Positions 26,254 to 35,504 are shown, counted from the stretch's first letter. The stretch: 44,231 nt of DNA from Piscirickettsiaceae bacterium CG07_land_8_20_14_0_80_44_28 (GCA_002779995.1 PEWX01000052.1:1-44231); one strand, 5' to 3'. The notes: generated from the letters alone by a model not told the origin. Translations and numbers: made by a program.

Positions 26254-27056
26254 CTTATTAAATCCTGCCGATAAGATCCTGTGGGGTAATCATAAGGTAC
26301 CGGGCCATCAGGAAGCCCTTTTAAGAACTGCTGAACATATTCTGAAGTAGAGGCGAGCAAGGATTCTGCTGAACCTTCTGCTACCACTTTCCCTTCTGAT
26401 AAAACACAAGCATAATCTGCAATGGACAACACCTCGTTTACATCATGAGAAACGACAACACTGGTTAAACTCAGGTTATCATTTAGCTTACGAATTAACT
26501 CTATCAGCACGCCCATTGTGATCGGATCTTGTCCCACAAAAGGTTCATCATAAAAAATCATTTCCGGGTCTAGGGCAATCCCTCTCGCCAAAGCAACTCT
26601 TCTCGACATGCCGCCAGACAACTCTGAGCTCATTAAATCTTTGGCCCCTCTTAAACCGACAGCTTGTAATTTCATTAAAACCAATGGTCGAATAATTTCT
26701 TCAGGCAATTTTGTATGTTCTCGAATCGGAAAGGCAACATTATCAAATACATTCAAATCCGTTAACAAAGCACCACTTTGAAAGAGCATCCCCATTTTTC
26801 GACGCATTTGATATAGCTTGTTACGACGCAATTTATGGATATTCTCACCTGCCACCCAAATTTCACCTTGATCCGGCTTTAATTGCCCGGCAATAAGCTT
26901 TAGTAACGTCGTTTTCCCTGTCCCGCTTGGCCCCATTATTGCCGTCACCTGCCCTTTAGGAATCGACAGATTCAATCCATCAAAAATTTTACGCGCCCCT
27001 CTAGCAAAAGAGAGGTCTTTAATTTCAATGAGCGGTGTTTGGTTTTTTTCGATCAA
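26250..27056 (-). CDS. mlaF: Mla ATP-binding protein MlaF
   Basis: 268 residues. Walker A GPSGTGKTTLLKLIAG, signature LSGGMSRRVALARGIALDP and Walker B MIFYDEPFVGQDP, with the H-loop in VVVSHDVNEV. These are the MlaF-type sequences (FYDEPFVGQD is diagnostic). It powers phospholipid movement for outer-membrane asymmetry. It is the first gene of mlaFEDCB; the 142 bases upstream hold the operon promoter, which I cannot place with confidence. Confidence 0.96.
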   Translation of the reverse strand: MIEKNQTPLIEIKDLSFARGARKIFDGLNLSIPKGQVTAIMGPSGTGKTTLLKLIAGQLKPDQGEIWVAGENIHKLRRNKLYQMRRKMGMLFQSGALLTDLNVFDNVAFPIREHTKLPEEIIRPLVLMKLQAVGLRGAKDLMSSELSGGMSRRVALARGIALDPEMIFYDEPFVGQDPITMGVLIELIRKLNDNLSLTSVVVSHDVNEVLSIADYACVLSEGKVVAEGSAESLLASTSEYVQQFLKGLPDGPVPYDYPTGSYRQDLIR

Positions 27057-27198
27057 ATCATTTTCCTTATCAACAAAACAAGATCATGCAGCTAAAAAAC
27101 CAACTGAATTCAAGGAATGCTCGCACGGATCAATTCATCATGCAAATGGACACTAAAACCACAGTTAAATTAGCCGAAGGATTTTAACAGATTTTAAC

Positions 27199-27816
27199 TT
27201 AAAACCCCATGACTTCAGAAATAATCTTTAGATTTTGAATCGACTCAATTGAAACCTGATCATCTCCAATAAACAAATACGCCTTTTGTTGCTTAGAGGA
27301 TGAAAGCGAATCCATTAAAGATTGTAAACAACTTGCCTGAAGCTTACCCTCTGAGGGCAAGTTCAACAGATACCCTAACGGATACCCGGAACAAATCTGC
27401 CCATCGAACTGCCAATGCCACCCGGGGAGAAAATTCGTTTCTGAAAACAAAGTTACATGATAATCGTCTAATGTCTCCGGCAAAGATTGAGATTCGCCCT
27501 TTAACAAAAGGCCAACGGCCAGGGTTTTCAAAATAGATTTTATCTGAATCAAGCGCTGGCAACCTTCATGATCCAAGCGGTGCTCAACTTCAAAAAAGAA
27601 CGCAAACCCTTCTCCATCCAAGGCTTCAGCAAAATCTATCATTTGATCATCTGTCCAGGCACGCCACTGATTTTCAGGCACTAAGACACCATTAAAATAT
27701 TGACTGTAATAATCCAACTGCCAATCACTTGGTAACCCCTCAGGATAAAACGCTTGCCATGCTTTACTTATCCAGCCACGCGTTCCTATGCTTAAATTCT
27801 CATCCACCCAAGCCAC
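27199..27816 (-). CDS. degenerate DUF72 (YecE-like) protein
   Basis: 205 residues. The N-terminal third resembles DUF72 proteins: IGTRGWISKAWQAFYPEGLP followed by WQLDYYSQYFNGVLVPENQW matches the family pattern of Gly-Trp, Phe-Tyr-Pro and the Tyr-Phe-Asn-stretch. DUF72 is a TIM-barrel fold of unknown function. Here the protein is shorter than usual (family about 240-290) and the rest is divergent, so it may have lost the ancestral function. It is alone, between mlaF (same strand, upstream in the window) and the divergent yrbG. Confidence 0.6.
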   Translation of the reverse strand: MAWVDENLSIGTRGWISKAWQAFYPEGLPSDWQLDYYSQYFNGVLVPENQWRAWTDDQMIDFAEALDGEGFAFFFEVEHRLDHEGCQRLIQIKSILKTLAVGLLLKGESQSLPETLDDYHVTLFSETNFLPGWHWQFDGQICSGYPLGYLLNLPSEGKLQASCLQSLMDSLSSSKQQKAYLFIGDDQVSIESIQNLKIISEVMGF

Positions 27817-27873
27817 CTTGTTTGATAAATAACCACCTTCATACGCCTATAACCAACCGTTCACTTATAAACA

Positions 27874-27900
27874 ATATTTATTTTCTCTATAAATAAATAT
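27874..27900. promoter_or_regulatory. AT-only inverted repeat upstream of yrbG
   Basis: ATATTTATTT (27874-27883) and AAATAAATAT (27891-27900) are perfect 10-bp arms around a 7-base spacer, 56 bases before the yrbG ATG and in the divergent promoter region. It may be an operator, but A/T-rich sequence makes chance symmetry likelier. Confidence 0.35.
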
Positions 27901-27956
27901 ACAATACGACCCCTATTTTTTAATATTGGCACATTTTTTTAGGTGGCGCTCAGTTT

Positions 27957-28946
27957 ATGTTTTTACCAATAATTCTACCACTAACCATCCTGCTTTTGGG
28001 GCTTGCCCTATTAGTCTGGAGTTCAGACATTTTCATTGACAGTGCCGCTAGTGTTGCTCAGCACCTAAATATTGCTCCCCTAATCATTGGTGTGGTTGTT
28101 TTAGGGTTTGGTACCTCATCCCCTGAAATGCTGGTTGCCATTTTAGCCTCTTTAGAAGGCAGCCCAGGACTCGCTATCGGTAATGTAGTGGGCTCAAATA
28201 TTGCTAATATAGGGCTCATCTTAGGGGTTACTGCAATAGTATCTCCCATCGTTATTAAATCGTCATTATTAAAACGAGAGTTTCCAATCCTTTTAATCAT
28301 CTCGGTCATTGGTATTCTACTCATGCTCGACAATGACTTAGATGTTTTTGATGGCTACATCCTTATCCTATTGTTAATGGTAGTTATGACTTGGATGATA
28401 CATGCGAACCGAACCATCAGCCCAGTAGACCCTATATCTGAAGAAACACTGGTAGAACTCAAAGAACACCCCAAAATGAGCTTATCAAAATCTTGGGTTT
28501 TACTCATTACTGGCTTAATCATTTTAATCATTAGTGCCAAAATGATGGTTTGGGGTGCTGTCGAAATTGCTCACTTTTTCCAAGTGCCTGAAATGATTAT
28601 TGGTTTAACAATTATTGCCATAGGAACCAGTTTGCCTGAGCTGGCTGCTGCGATTAGTGCTGCTCGAAAAAGAGAGGCAGATCTGATGATTGGGAACATT
28701 ATTGGATCAAACTTATTTAACTTGTTGGCTGTTATGGCGATGCCGGCTTTGATTGCGCCTTCGTTAATAGAAAACACCACCCTGATCATTGACTATCCAA
28801 TTATGCTTGCCCTGACAGTCGCCATGCTGCTAGTGGCATTGCCACGCAAAGGAAATGCGATTATCACCAAATTTGAAGGCAGCCTTTTAGTCATCAGTTT
28901 CATCTCGTACATGTTACTATTATATTTCCGTTCTATTAATGGTTAA
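27957..28946 (+). CDS. yrbG: calcium/sodium antiporter, YrbG/CaxA family
   Basis: 329 residues, two inverted repeats each with an alpha-motif: GFGTSSPEMLVAILASLEGS (about 48-68) and IAIGTSLPELAAAISAARKR (about 220-240), each followed by an IGNxxGSNxxN stretch (GNVVGSNIANIGLI; GNIIGSNLFNLLAV). About ten membrane segments. It exchanges Ca2+ for Na+ across the inner membrane. It lies directly upstream of kdsC, the position usually shared with kdsD, which is absent here. Confidence 0.94.
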   Translation: MFLPIILPLTILLLGLALLVWSSDIFIDSAASVAQHLNIAPLIIGVVVLGFGTSSPEMLVAILASLEGSPGLAIGNVVGSNIANIGLILGVTAIVSPIVIKSSLLKREFPILLIISVIGILLMLDNDLDVFDGYILILLLMVVMTWMIHANRTISPVDPISEETLVELKEHPKMSLSKSWVLLITGLIILIISAKMMVWGAVEIAHFFQVPEMIIGLTIIAIGTSLPELAAAISAARKREADLMIGNIIGSNLFNLLAVMAMPALIAPSLIENTTLIIDYPIMLALTVAMLLVALPRKGNAIITKFEGSLLVISFISYMLLLYFRSING

Positions 28947-28951
28947 GCGTT

Positions 28952-29485
28952 ATGTCCTTTGAAACTGAAATCACCCAAAAAGCCAGTTTAATAAAATTAC
29001 TCCTTCTAGATGTCGATGGTGTTCTCACTGAAAATCAGCTGTTTTATGGCGATAATGGTCAGGAATACAAGGCTTTTTTTACACGGGATGGACACGGCAT
29101 GGTTATGCTTCAAAAGAGTGGCATTGATATTGGTATCATCACCGGCCGCAAATCTCCTTTAACGGAAAAGCGCATGCAAGATTTAAAGGTCAAACACCTT
29201 TATCAAGGCGTTCCAGATAAACTACCAACCTTTCTCGCACTGGCAGAAAAGTTAAATTTAGAGATGCAACAAATTGCTTATGTGGGAGATGACATTCTCG
29301 ATTTGCCCATTTTGTCGCGCGTCGGACTGTCGGCCTGCCCAAAAGACTCGGACATTGAAATCATTCCAAGAGTGGATTATGTTTCTCGATTTTCCGGGGG
29401 TCGGGGTTGCGTAAGAGACATTTGTGAATTGATCTTAAAATCTCAAAATTTATGGCAAGCTCATTTGGATTTTTATTTAAGATAA
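28952..29485 (+). CDS. kdsC: 3-deoxy-D-manno-octulosonate 8-phosphate phosphatase
   Basis: 177 residues, a cap-less HAD phosphatase. Motif I LLLDVDGVLTENQLFYG, motif II GIITGRKSPLTEKR, motif IV YVGDDILDLPILSRVGLSAC. These identify KdsC, which releases phosphate from KDO 8-phosphate for lipopolysaccharide inner core. It lies 6 bases after yrbG and 47 before lptC. Confidence 0.95.
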   Translation: MSFETEITQKASLIKLLLLDVDGVLTENQLFYGDNGQEYKAFFTRDGHGMVMLQKSGIDIGIITGRKSPLTEKRMQDLKVKHLYQGVPDKLPTFLALAEKLNLEMQQIAYVGDDILDLPILSRVGLSACPKDSDIEIIPRVDYVSRFSGGRGCVRDICELILKSQNLWQAHLDFYLR

Positions 29486-29532
29486 ATCATTTTAACGGTG
29501 TTACGCCTAAGCAGATCGATTAAGGGAACCCA

Positions 29533-30135
29533 ATGAAAAAGAGACTACCCGCTATTTTATTATTTCTTTTATCGGTGACCGCCTTACTTATTGCCTTCAA
29601 ACAAACTCAACACGAAACAACGGACACAGCGATCCTCTCTCAAGCGACGCCTATAAAACCCACTTGGCAACTTTATGAAACCACCAGCTGGCAAATTCCT
29701 GCACCCTCTAACGGACAAAAACAGCAAACGGCTGTCTATGCCAATGAAATTCAATACCACAAAAAAACTCAGCAAAGTTTTTTCAAATCCCCATTTATTA
29801 TTGACGACCGCATCGACAATCGCACCTCTCTGTCAAGCCAACTGGGTAAAAGCCTCGATGATCAAACCCTTATTTTCAATGGTAATGTTAAGGTATTGGT
29901 TCGAAATAAAAATGATAGCCAAGAAAATAAAACCTTAACGTCTGAAGAGATTTCTTATAATACTTTAACCAAAAAAATCACCAGTCAAGTATTTACCCAA
30001 ATGACCCAAGCAAACTTAACAATCAGTGGCACTGGCTTTAAAGCCGATAATGGTTTAGGTACAATAGAATTTATTTCCGATGTCAAAACACGATACCAAC
30101 CTAAGCAAACGCACCACAATCAGGAACACCAATAG
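29533..30135 (+). CDS. lptC: LPS export protein LptC
   Basis: 200 residues: one N-terminal membrane anchor (LPAILLFLLSVTALLIAF) and a periplasmic beta-jellyroll domain (EIQYHKKTQQSFFKSPF; TSEEISYNTLTKKITSQ). It bridges LptBFG to LptA in the LPS transport chain. Sequence conservation in LptC is low, so position before lptA and lptB carries weight. AAGGGA lies just upstream of the ATG. Confidence 0.9.
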   Translation: MKKRLPAILLFLLSVTALLIAFKQTQHETTDTAILSQATPIKPTWQLYETTSWQIPAPSNGQKQQTAVYANEIQYHKKTQQSFFKSPFIIDDRIDNRTSLSSQLGKSLDDQTLIFNGNVKVLVRNKNDSQENKTLTSEEISYNTLTKKITSQVFTQMTQANLTISGTGFKADNGLGTIEFISDVKTRYQPKQTHHNQEHQ

Positions 30136-30139
30136 CCGA

Positions 30140-30715
30140 ATGATCGCCCTCTTTACTCGACACTCATTGACCTTTTGCGTCATCAGCTTTTTTCTATCAG
30201 CGGGCTTGAATCAAACCTATGCCAAAGAAACCAATACAGCTGAAGAAAACTTACCCATAGAAATAAAAGCCGACAGTTTAATTGCCCAAGATAGTATCGG
30301 TGAAAGCACCTACCAAGGTAATGTTATTATCACCCAAGGGAAAACTGAAATTATCGGTGAAACCGTTACCATCTTTCACCCAAATAGACAGGTTGATAGA
30401 GCCATTATTCTTGGAAAACCTGCAACCTTTAAAAAATTCAACGACGACGATCAAACTTGGGTGAATGGACAAGCGGATAAGATCACTTACCATACAATAG
30501 ATAAAATCGTTATTCTAGAAGGCGATGCCCAAATTAACCAAGCCGACAAAAACAGTATTTCTGGCCCTGAAATAATATACAACCTGACCGACAAAACCTT
30601 ATCGGCTAAAGGCACGGAAACCGATAAAAAAAGAATTACGGTCACTTTTCAGCCAGAACCCAAAACCGAAACCGAAACCGAAAAACCCTCTTCTAACAAG
30701 CAAAAGGTGCCTTAA
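30140..30715 (+). CDS. lptA: LPS transport periplasmic protein LptA
   Basis: 191 residues from the ATG at 30140, chosen because a signal peptide begins here (MIALFTRHSLTFCVISFFLS, cleaved after TYA). The OstA/LptA beta-jellyroll follows: IEIKADSLIAQDSIGESTYQ and GNVIITQGKTEIIGETVTIF. It forms the periplasmic bridge for LPS. The open frame extends 60 bases upstream into lptC; that part is not typical. AGGAAC lies upstream. The C-terminal tail is Lys/Glu/Thr-rich. Confidence 0.92.
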   Translation: MIALFTRHSLTFCVISFFLSAGLNQTYAKETNTAEENLPIEIKADSLIAQDSIGESTYQGNVIITQGKTEIIGETVTIFHPNRQVDRAIILGKPATFKKFNDDDQTWVNGQADKITYHTIDKIVILEGDAQINQADKNSISGPEIIYNLTDKTLSAKGTETDKKRITVTFQPEPKTETETEKPSSNKQKVP

Positions 30716-30718
30716 TAA

Positions 30719-31441
30719 ATGGCACATTTTTATGCCCGAAACCTCGCTAAAAGCTACAAACGTCGTCCTGTCGTTAGCTCTGTGGATCTAGATGTTGAAA
30801 GCGGGCAAGTTGTCGGCTTGCTTGGCCCCAATGGGGCAGGCAAAACCACCACCTTTTACATGATGACAGGCCTGGTAAAAAATGATGCCGGAGAAATCTA
30901 CTTAGATGACGAAGAGATCAGCCAAAAAACCATCGATCAAAGAGCCAAAATGGGGATTGGCTACTTACCACAAGAAGCTTCAGTTTTTCGTAAGCTCACC
31001 GTCAAGCAAAATATCTTAGCCATATTAGAAATGCGTGATGATATAAACGAAGCTGAAAAGTGGCAACACTATGAGTCCCTTGTTGATGACCTACAAATTT
31101 CTCACATTACAACTCAACTAGGTCAAGCCCTGTCTGGTGGAGAACGCCGCCGTGTTGAAATTGCCCGTGCTTTAGCGATGGAGCCAAACTTTATTTTGCT
31201 TGATGAACCCTTTGCGGGCGTTGACCCCATTTCGGTAAAAGACATTCAAAGCATCATCCTTCACCTCAAAATGAAAGGTATTGGTGTGTTGATCACAGAT
31301 CATAATGTACGAGAGACTTTAGGCGTGTGTGACCAAGCCTACATCCTGCATGCAGGAACCATTTTAGCACATGGCGCCCCCCATGAAATCCTCGCAAATC
31401 CTGATGTAAAACGGGTATATCTTGGAGACAATTTCAAGTAA
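30719..31441 (+). CDS. lptB: LPS export ABC ATPase LptB
   Basis: 240 residues. Walker [21 protein letters not shown], signature [19 protein letters not shown], Walker [15 protein letters not shown]-loop [11 protein letters not shown]. This is the canonical LptB. It powers LPS extraction by LptFG. It starts 3 bases after lptA. A near-match to the palindrome (ACAGGCCTGG, 30866-30875) lies in the Met-Thr-Gly-Leu codons. The gene that usually follows, rpoN, is missing. Confidence 0.97.
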   Translation: MAHFYARNLAKSYKRRPVVSSVDLDVESGQVVGLLGPNGAGKTTTFYMMTGLVKNDAGEIYLDDEEISQKTIDQRAKMGIGYLPQEASVFRKLTVKQNILAILEMRDDINEAEKWQHYESLVDDLQISHITTQLGQALSGGERRRVEIARALAMEPNFILLDEPFAGVDPISVKDIQSIILHLKMKGIGVLITDHNVRETLGVCDQAYILHAGTILAHGAPHEILANPDVKRVYLGDNFK

Positions 31442-31482
31442 AATGCCCGTCTAAAATTAGCGGTTATGTTATAATTTTAATT

Positions 31483-31501
31483 AAAACCCTATTTGGGTTT
31501 T
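31483..31501 (+). terminator. intrinsic terminator after lptB
   Basis: AAAACCC (31483-31489) pairs with GGGTTTT (31495-31501) around TATTT; the T-run continues to 31503. A TATAAT at 31470-31475 lies just upstream and could be a -10 for hpf, which would place this hairpin at the transcript 5' end; a -35 is not evident. Confidence 0.7.
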
Positions 31502-31556
31502 TTCAAATAACTCCCTCCCTATCGTCGCAGAGAAAACCAATTAAAGGAGCGATAAA

Positions 31557-31892
31557 ATGCAAATCAACATCACTGGACACCACATTGAAGTAACTGAACC
31601 TCTTCGTGAATATGTGACAGAAAAAATGCAAAAACTCACCCGTCATTTTGATCATGTAACAAATTCTCATGTCATCTTAACTGTTGAAAAACAACAACAA
31701 CAAGCCGAAGCAACAGTCCATACTTCAGGGAAAGACCTTTTTGCAGAACATACTTGTGATGATATGTATGCATCGATTGATGCTTTAGTAGACAAACTTG
31801 ACCGACAAATCATTAAACACAAAGAAAAAATTGGTAACCACCACAAAAAATCAGGTGGGGTAAAAAACATGACTAACGAGGAAGAAGCTTAA
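31557..31892 (+). CDS. hpf: ribosome hibernation promoting factor
   Basis: 111 residues, short HPF/YfiA type. It starts MQINITGHHIEVTEPLREYV with KMQKLTRHFDHVTNSHVILT and FAEHTCDDMYASIDALVDKL, all diagnostic. It binds the 30S decoding region and supports 100S dimer formation in stationary phase. AAAGGAG precedes the ATG. It has its own transcription unit between two terminators. Confidence 0.95.
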   Translation: MQINITGHHIEVTEPLREYVTEKMQKLTRHFDHVTNSHVILTVEKQQQQAEATVHTSGKDLFAEHTCDDMYASIDALVDKLDRQIIKHKEKIGNHHKKSGGVKNMTNEEEA

Positions 31893-31905
31893 CCCCTATC
31901 TCTAT

Positions 31906-31934
31906 AAAAAAGGGGCTGGTTAGCCCTTTTTTTT
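31906..31934 (+). terminator. intrinsic terminator after hpf
   Basis: GGGCT (31913-31917) pairs with AGCCC (31922-31926), extended by A/T pairs, and is followed by at least eight T. Confidence 0.85.
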
Positions 31935-32043
31935 TCGCTAGTGTCGTTTGCTAAACTAGCATTCCATAACGGCTTAACATACAATTCCTTCAACTTACGA
32001 TGAAAAACAAACTGAGCGTTTTTCACGAGTAAAGCGCGATGGA

Positions 32044-32070
32044 AAAATCAGATAAATATTGGCTGATTTT
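32044..32070 (+). promoter_or_regulatory. inverted repeat upstream of mgtE
   Basis: AAAATCAG (32044-32051) and CTGATTTT (32063-32070) are perfect 8-bp arms with an 11-base spacer. It lies just upstream of the candidate -35 of mgtE, so it may be an operator. The pattern does not look like a Mg2+ M-box riboswitch. Confidence 0.3.
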
Positions 32071-32089
32071 CAACCATTTGATACTTTCA

Positions 32090-32117
32090 TTGATCTCGTG
32101 CAAAGCTCTCATAATTA
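32090..32117 (+). promoter_or_regulatory. candidate promoter for mgtE
   Basis: TTGATC (32090-32095), 16-base spacer, TAATTA (32112-32117). Confidence 0.3.
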
Positions 32118-32173
32118 ACCCCGTAACAAAGAACCCTTTTGTTTTGTTTTTAACTCAATTTAAAGAGTAGCTA

Positions 32174-33535
32174 ATGTCGCAAATTCACACTTCATCAGAC
32201 AAACGACACATTACAGAACAACTCTATACGGCTTTACACGAGCAGAATGCACCCTATATTCAAGAGTTGCTTCAAGGGTTAGTGGCGGAAGAAATCGCTG
32301 AAATACTTGAAGCGACCCCGCCTAAAGAACGAAATATTCTTTGGACTCAACTCCCACCTGAAACACAAGGTGAAATCCTCGGTCACACCAATGATGAAGT
32401 GCGCTCACATTTACTGAGCCTACTCAATCAAAACGAAATCATTGAACTGACTGAAACATTAGAAACGGACGATATTGCCGATATTATCCAATCTTTACCC
32501 GAATCTGATAAAGCAGGCATGCTCGAAAAACTGCCTGAGCAAGATCGAGAAGCCGTACAAACTGCGCTCTCCTACCCGGAAGATACCGCAGGGGGGTTAA
32601 TGAGTACAGACTTCATTGCCGTTCGTTCAGATGTAACCATTGAAGTCGTTATGCGACTCCTTCGCAAGATTGGTTCCCTGCCCAATGATATGGTTGATTT
32701 AATTGTACGTGACCGTGACGGTTTCTATCAGGGGACTATTAAACTTAATGACCTGCTGGTTAACGATGAAGACACCTTGGTTGCGAATCTAGTCGACCCT
32801 AATCGATTTGCGATTAAAGCTCTCACGTCAGACAAGGAAGTGGCGCATATTTTTGAAAAAAACGATTTGATTTCGGTTGCCGTCGTTGATGAAAATAACC
32901 TGGTGTTAGGTCGAATCACCATTGATGATGTCGTTGATATTATTCGTGAAGATGCAGAACGTAGCCAAATGCTCAGCGCCGGTTTAGATGATGAAGAAGA
33001 CTTATTCGCCCCCCCTTTAAGATCTGCAAAAAGACGCTCATTTTGGTTAGGCATTAACTTGTTTACAGCGATTTTTGCCTCCATTGTAATTGGCTTTTTT
33101 GAAGCAACCATTGAGCAAATTGTTGCCTTAGCGATTCTAATGCCGATCGTCGCCAGTATGGGCGGTATTGCGGGCACACAAACCGCAACCATTGTTATTC
33201 GCGCCATCGCAACAGGTAAACTAGGCTCAAAAAACAGTTATAAATTGATTTATAAAGAGACTACCGTAGGGGTTTTAAATGGAATTTTATGGGCCATCAT
33301 GACCAGTTTGGCTGCATGGCTATGGTTTCAGGATAGTTCTCTAGGATTGATTTTTGGAACGGCGATGTTAATCAATCTAATAGCAGCGGCCTTAGCTGGC
33401 GCGATGATACCCCTGTTTTTAAACAAAATGAAAATCGATCCCGCGTTAGCCTCTGGCTTAATGCTCACAACCGTCACGGATTCCTTGGGATTCTTTGTCT
33501 TTTTAGGGCTTGCCACGATTATTTTAAAAGTCTAA
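32174..33535 (+). CDS. mgtE: magnesium transporter MgtE
   Basis: 453 residues. An N-terminal superhelical domain (about 20-130; EEIAEILEATPPKERNILW) and two CBS domains (YPEDTAGGLMSTDFIAVRSD; VLGRITIDDVVDIIREDAER) act as the Mg2+ sensor; the C-terminal membrane domain (about 290-453) carries the family motifs PIVASMGGIAGTQTATIVIR and the late acidic DPALASGLMLTTVTDSLGFF pore segment. It is a Mg2+ channel that closes when cytoplasmic Mg2+ is high. It converges on the small membrane-peptide gene 4 bases away. Confidence 0.96.
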   Translation: MSQIHTSSDKRHITEQLYTALHEQNAPYIQELLQGLVAEEIAEILEATPPKERNILWTQLPPETQGEILGHTNDEVRSHLLSLLNQNEIIELTETLETDDIADIIQSLPESDKAGMLEKLPEQDREAVQTALSYPEDTAGGLMSTDFIAVRSDVTIEVVMRLLRKIGSLPNDMVDLIVRDRDGFYQGTIKLNDLLVNDEDTLVANLVDPNRFAIKALTSDKEVAHIFEKNDLISVAVVDENNLVLGRITIDDVVDIIREDAERSQMLSAGLDDEEDLFAPPLRSAKRRSFWLGINLFTAIFASIVIGFFEATIEQIVALAILMPIVASMGGIAGTQTATIVIRAIATGKLGSKNSYKLIYKETTVGVLNGILWAIMTSLAAWLWFQDSSLGLIFGTAMLINLIAAALAGAMIPLFLNKMKIDPALASGLMLTTVTDSLGFFVFLGLATIILKV

Positions 33536-33539
33536 GGCT

Positions 33540-33683
33540 TTAAAGGATTTGAATCAAAGACGGGTCAACAACATAAGCATAAGTGACAACACCTACTAAC
33601 ACGATCATCAATCCTAATAAAAATTTCGAACCCGATTTTTTGGACGTTCGAAAAATATCTTCTTGTCTGCGTTTTAACTTCAT
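33540..33683 (-). CDS. small single-pass membrane protein (47 residues)
   Basis: From the ATG at 33683: a basic N-terminus (MKLKRRQEDIFRTSKKSGSK) followed by one hydrophobic helix (FLLGLMIVLVGVVTYAYVV) and a short tail ending DPSLIQIL. This positive-inside pattern suggests a real membrane peptide with the N-terminus in the cytoplasm. I do not recognise the family. The ribosome site is weak. The frame is open 14 codons further upstream to 33725. Confidence 0.5.
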   Translation of the reverse strand: MKLKRRQEDIFRTSKKSGSKFLLGLMIVLVGVVTYAYVVDPSLIQIL

Positions 33684-33858
33684 GATGGCGGAGAACCCTA
33701 TCTTATAGAATTTATAGCGACACAATGAACCAGACTAATCATGAATGATTCAAAACATCATATTTCTTTAATGAATTGGGGTACTACTCTACCACTAATT
33801 TTATCAATAATCAAAAGGCCTCATAAACAAGGACTTAATAGACTAAGAGGCATCTAAA

Positions 33859-35436
33859 TTAATGTTCGCGAATCGCAACAAACTGTAATTTAGGCCACCT
33901 TTCCTCCATTAAACTTAAATTCACCCGAGTTGGCGCAATATAAACCAACTGGTCAGCCGCATCATAAGCCACATTATCTTTAACTTTTGACAAAAATTGA
34001 TCAATTTCTGCTGAGTCGCCTAAAACCCAACGGGCGGTACTGACATTCACCGGCTCGAAAAAACAACTCACATTGTATTCGTCCTTTAAACGTTGCGCGA
34101 CCACTTCAAACTGCAAAATGCCCACCGCCCCCAAAATCAAATCATTATTACTAATAGGGCGAAACAATTGCGTAGCCCCTTCTTCAGACAGCTGTGTCAA
34201 GCCTTTCTGAAGGGCTTTCATTTTCATGGGGTCTTTCAATTGCGCACGGCGAAATAATTCAGGTGCAAAGTTGGGAATACCAACAAACTTTAACACCTCG
34301 TCTTCTGAAAAAGTATCCCCAATTTTGATGGTGCCATGATTGTGCAAGCCAATAATATCTCCAGGAAAGGCTTGCTCAGCTTGGTCGCGTCTATTCGCCA
34401 AAAAAGTAATCGCTTTAGAAATTTTGACATCCTTACCAATGCGAACATGTTTTAAGGTCATGCCCTTTTGATACTGCCCGGAAACAATGCGCATAAACGC
34501 GACTCTATCTCGATGTTTCGGATCCATATTTGCTTGAATTTTAAAAATAAACCCGGTTAACTTAGGCTCGTTTGCCGAGACAAACCGCTGTTTCGCCTCA
34601 CGCCCAACAGGAGCCGGCGCGTAATCTGCAAAACCATCTAATAACTCTTGCAACCCAAAGTTATTCACCGCTGAACCGAAAAAGACCGGGGTCAGTTCCC
34701 CCTTAAGAAAAGCATCCAAATCAAAAGTATGACTCGCCCCTTTTACCAGCTCGATTTCATCCCTTAATTCACTCGCCAAACCTGAACCGATTTTTTCATC
34801 CAATTCAGGGTTATCAATCCCTTGAATTATTTCCCCCGCAGAGGCATTTAAACCATCTGCCGATTCAAATAGTCGAATCCTATCATTCAATAGATGATAA
34901 ATCCCTTTAAAACGCTTGCCCATACCAATCGGCCAAGTCATTGGCGCACAGGCAATATTCAGAACCGATTCAACCTCATCCAGTAACTCAATCGGCTCTT
35001 TACCCTCTCTATCCAATTTATTAATAAACGTTAGAATAGGCGTATCCCTTAAACGACAAACTTCCATTAATTTAATGGTACGATCCTCAACCCCTTTCGC
35101 AACATCAATAACCATCAAAGCAGAGTCAACTGCGGTTAAGGTTCGATAGGTATCTTCTGAAAAGTCTTCATGGCCGGGCGTGTCCAATAAATTAATCATC
35201 ACCTCTTTATAGGGAAACTGCATCACCGACGAGGCAACAGAGATGCCTCTTTCCTGCTCCATTTTCATCCAATCAGATGTCGCTGCACGATCTGTTTTCC
35301 GACTTTTAACTGCACCCGCCATCTGAATGGCGCCCCCATAAAGCAGCAACTTTTCCGTAACCGTGGTTTTACCCGCATCCGGGTGAGAAATAATTGCAAA
35401 GGTGCGTCTTCGATTGGTTTCAAGCTGGAGCGACAT
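33859..35436 (-). CDS. prfC: peptide chain release factor 3
   Basis: 525 residues. GTPase motifs: G1 [17 protein letters not shown]2/G3 [13 protein letters not shown] and [17 protein letters not shown]4 [10 protein letters not shown]. The domain order and the ending fit RF3 rather than EF-G. It removes RF1/RF2 from the ribosome after termination. A -10 (TATAAT, plus 35499-35504) places its transcript start near 35492, so the palindrome at 35472-35487 lies at the very 5' end of the mRNA. Confidence 0.96.
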   Translation of the reverse strand: MSLQLETNRRRTFAIISHPDAGKTTVTEKLLLYGGAIQMAGAVKSRKTDRAATSDWMKMEQERGISVASSVMQFPYKEVMINLLDTPGHEDFSEDTYRTLTAVDSALMVIDVAKGVEDRTIKLMEVCRLRDTPILTFINKLDREGKEPIELLDEVESVLNIACAPMTWPIGMGKRFKGIYHLLNDRIRLFESADGLNASAGEIIQGIDNPELDEKIGSGLASELRDEIELVKGASHTFDLDAFLKGELTPVFFGSAVNNFGLQELLDGFADYAPAPVGREAKQRFVSANEPKLTGFIFKIQANMDPKHRDRVAFMRIVSGQYQKGMTLKHVRIGKDVKISKAITFLANRRDQAEQAFPGDIIGLHNHGTIKIGDTFSEDEVLKFVGIPNFAPELFRRAQLKDPMKMKALQKGLTQLSEEGATQLFRPISNNDLILGAVGILQFEVVAQRLKDEYNVSCFFEPVNVSTARWVLGDSAEIDQFLSKVKDNVAYDAADQLVYIAPTRVNLSLMEERWPKLQFVAIREH

Positions 35437-35471
35437 ATCGTGCCTTTTAAAGTCAAAAATGATGAGAAAAA

Positions 35472-35487
35472 TGGCCAGGCCTGGCTA
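35472..35487. repeat. palindrome CCAGGCCTGG (copy 7) at the 5' end of the prfC mRNA
   Basis: Core 35475-35484, extended to TGGCCAGGCCTGGCTA with one G-T pair. On the minus strand it is followed by CCATTTTT. It lies about 5-20 nt inside the predicted prfC transcript, where a terminator of a preceding gene is not expected. Confidence 0.85.
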
Positions 35488-35498
35488 ATTTTGAAGGC

Positions 35499-35504
35499 AT
35501 TATA
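35499..35504 (-). promoter_or_regulatory. predicted -10 element of prfC
   Basis: Minus-strand TATAAT in CTAGTATAATGCC. The -35 is weak (TGTATG or GTGTAT depending on the spacer). Confidence 0.5.

Noticed and set aside
31935-32173. A possible Mg2+ riboswitch (M-box) upstream of mgtE
   Set aside because: The 240 bases contain only two short inverted repeats and none of the conserved M-box core elements that I know.
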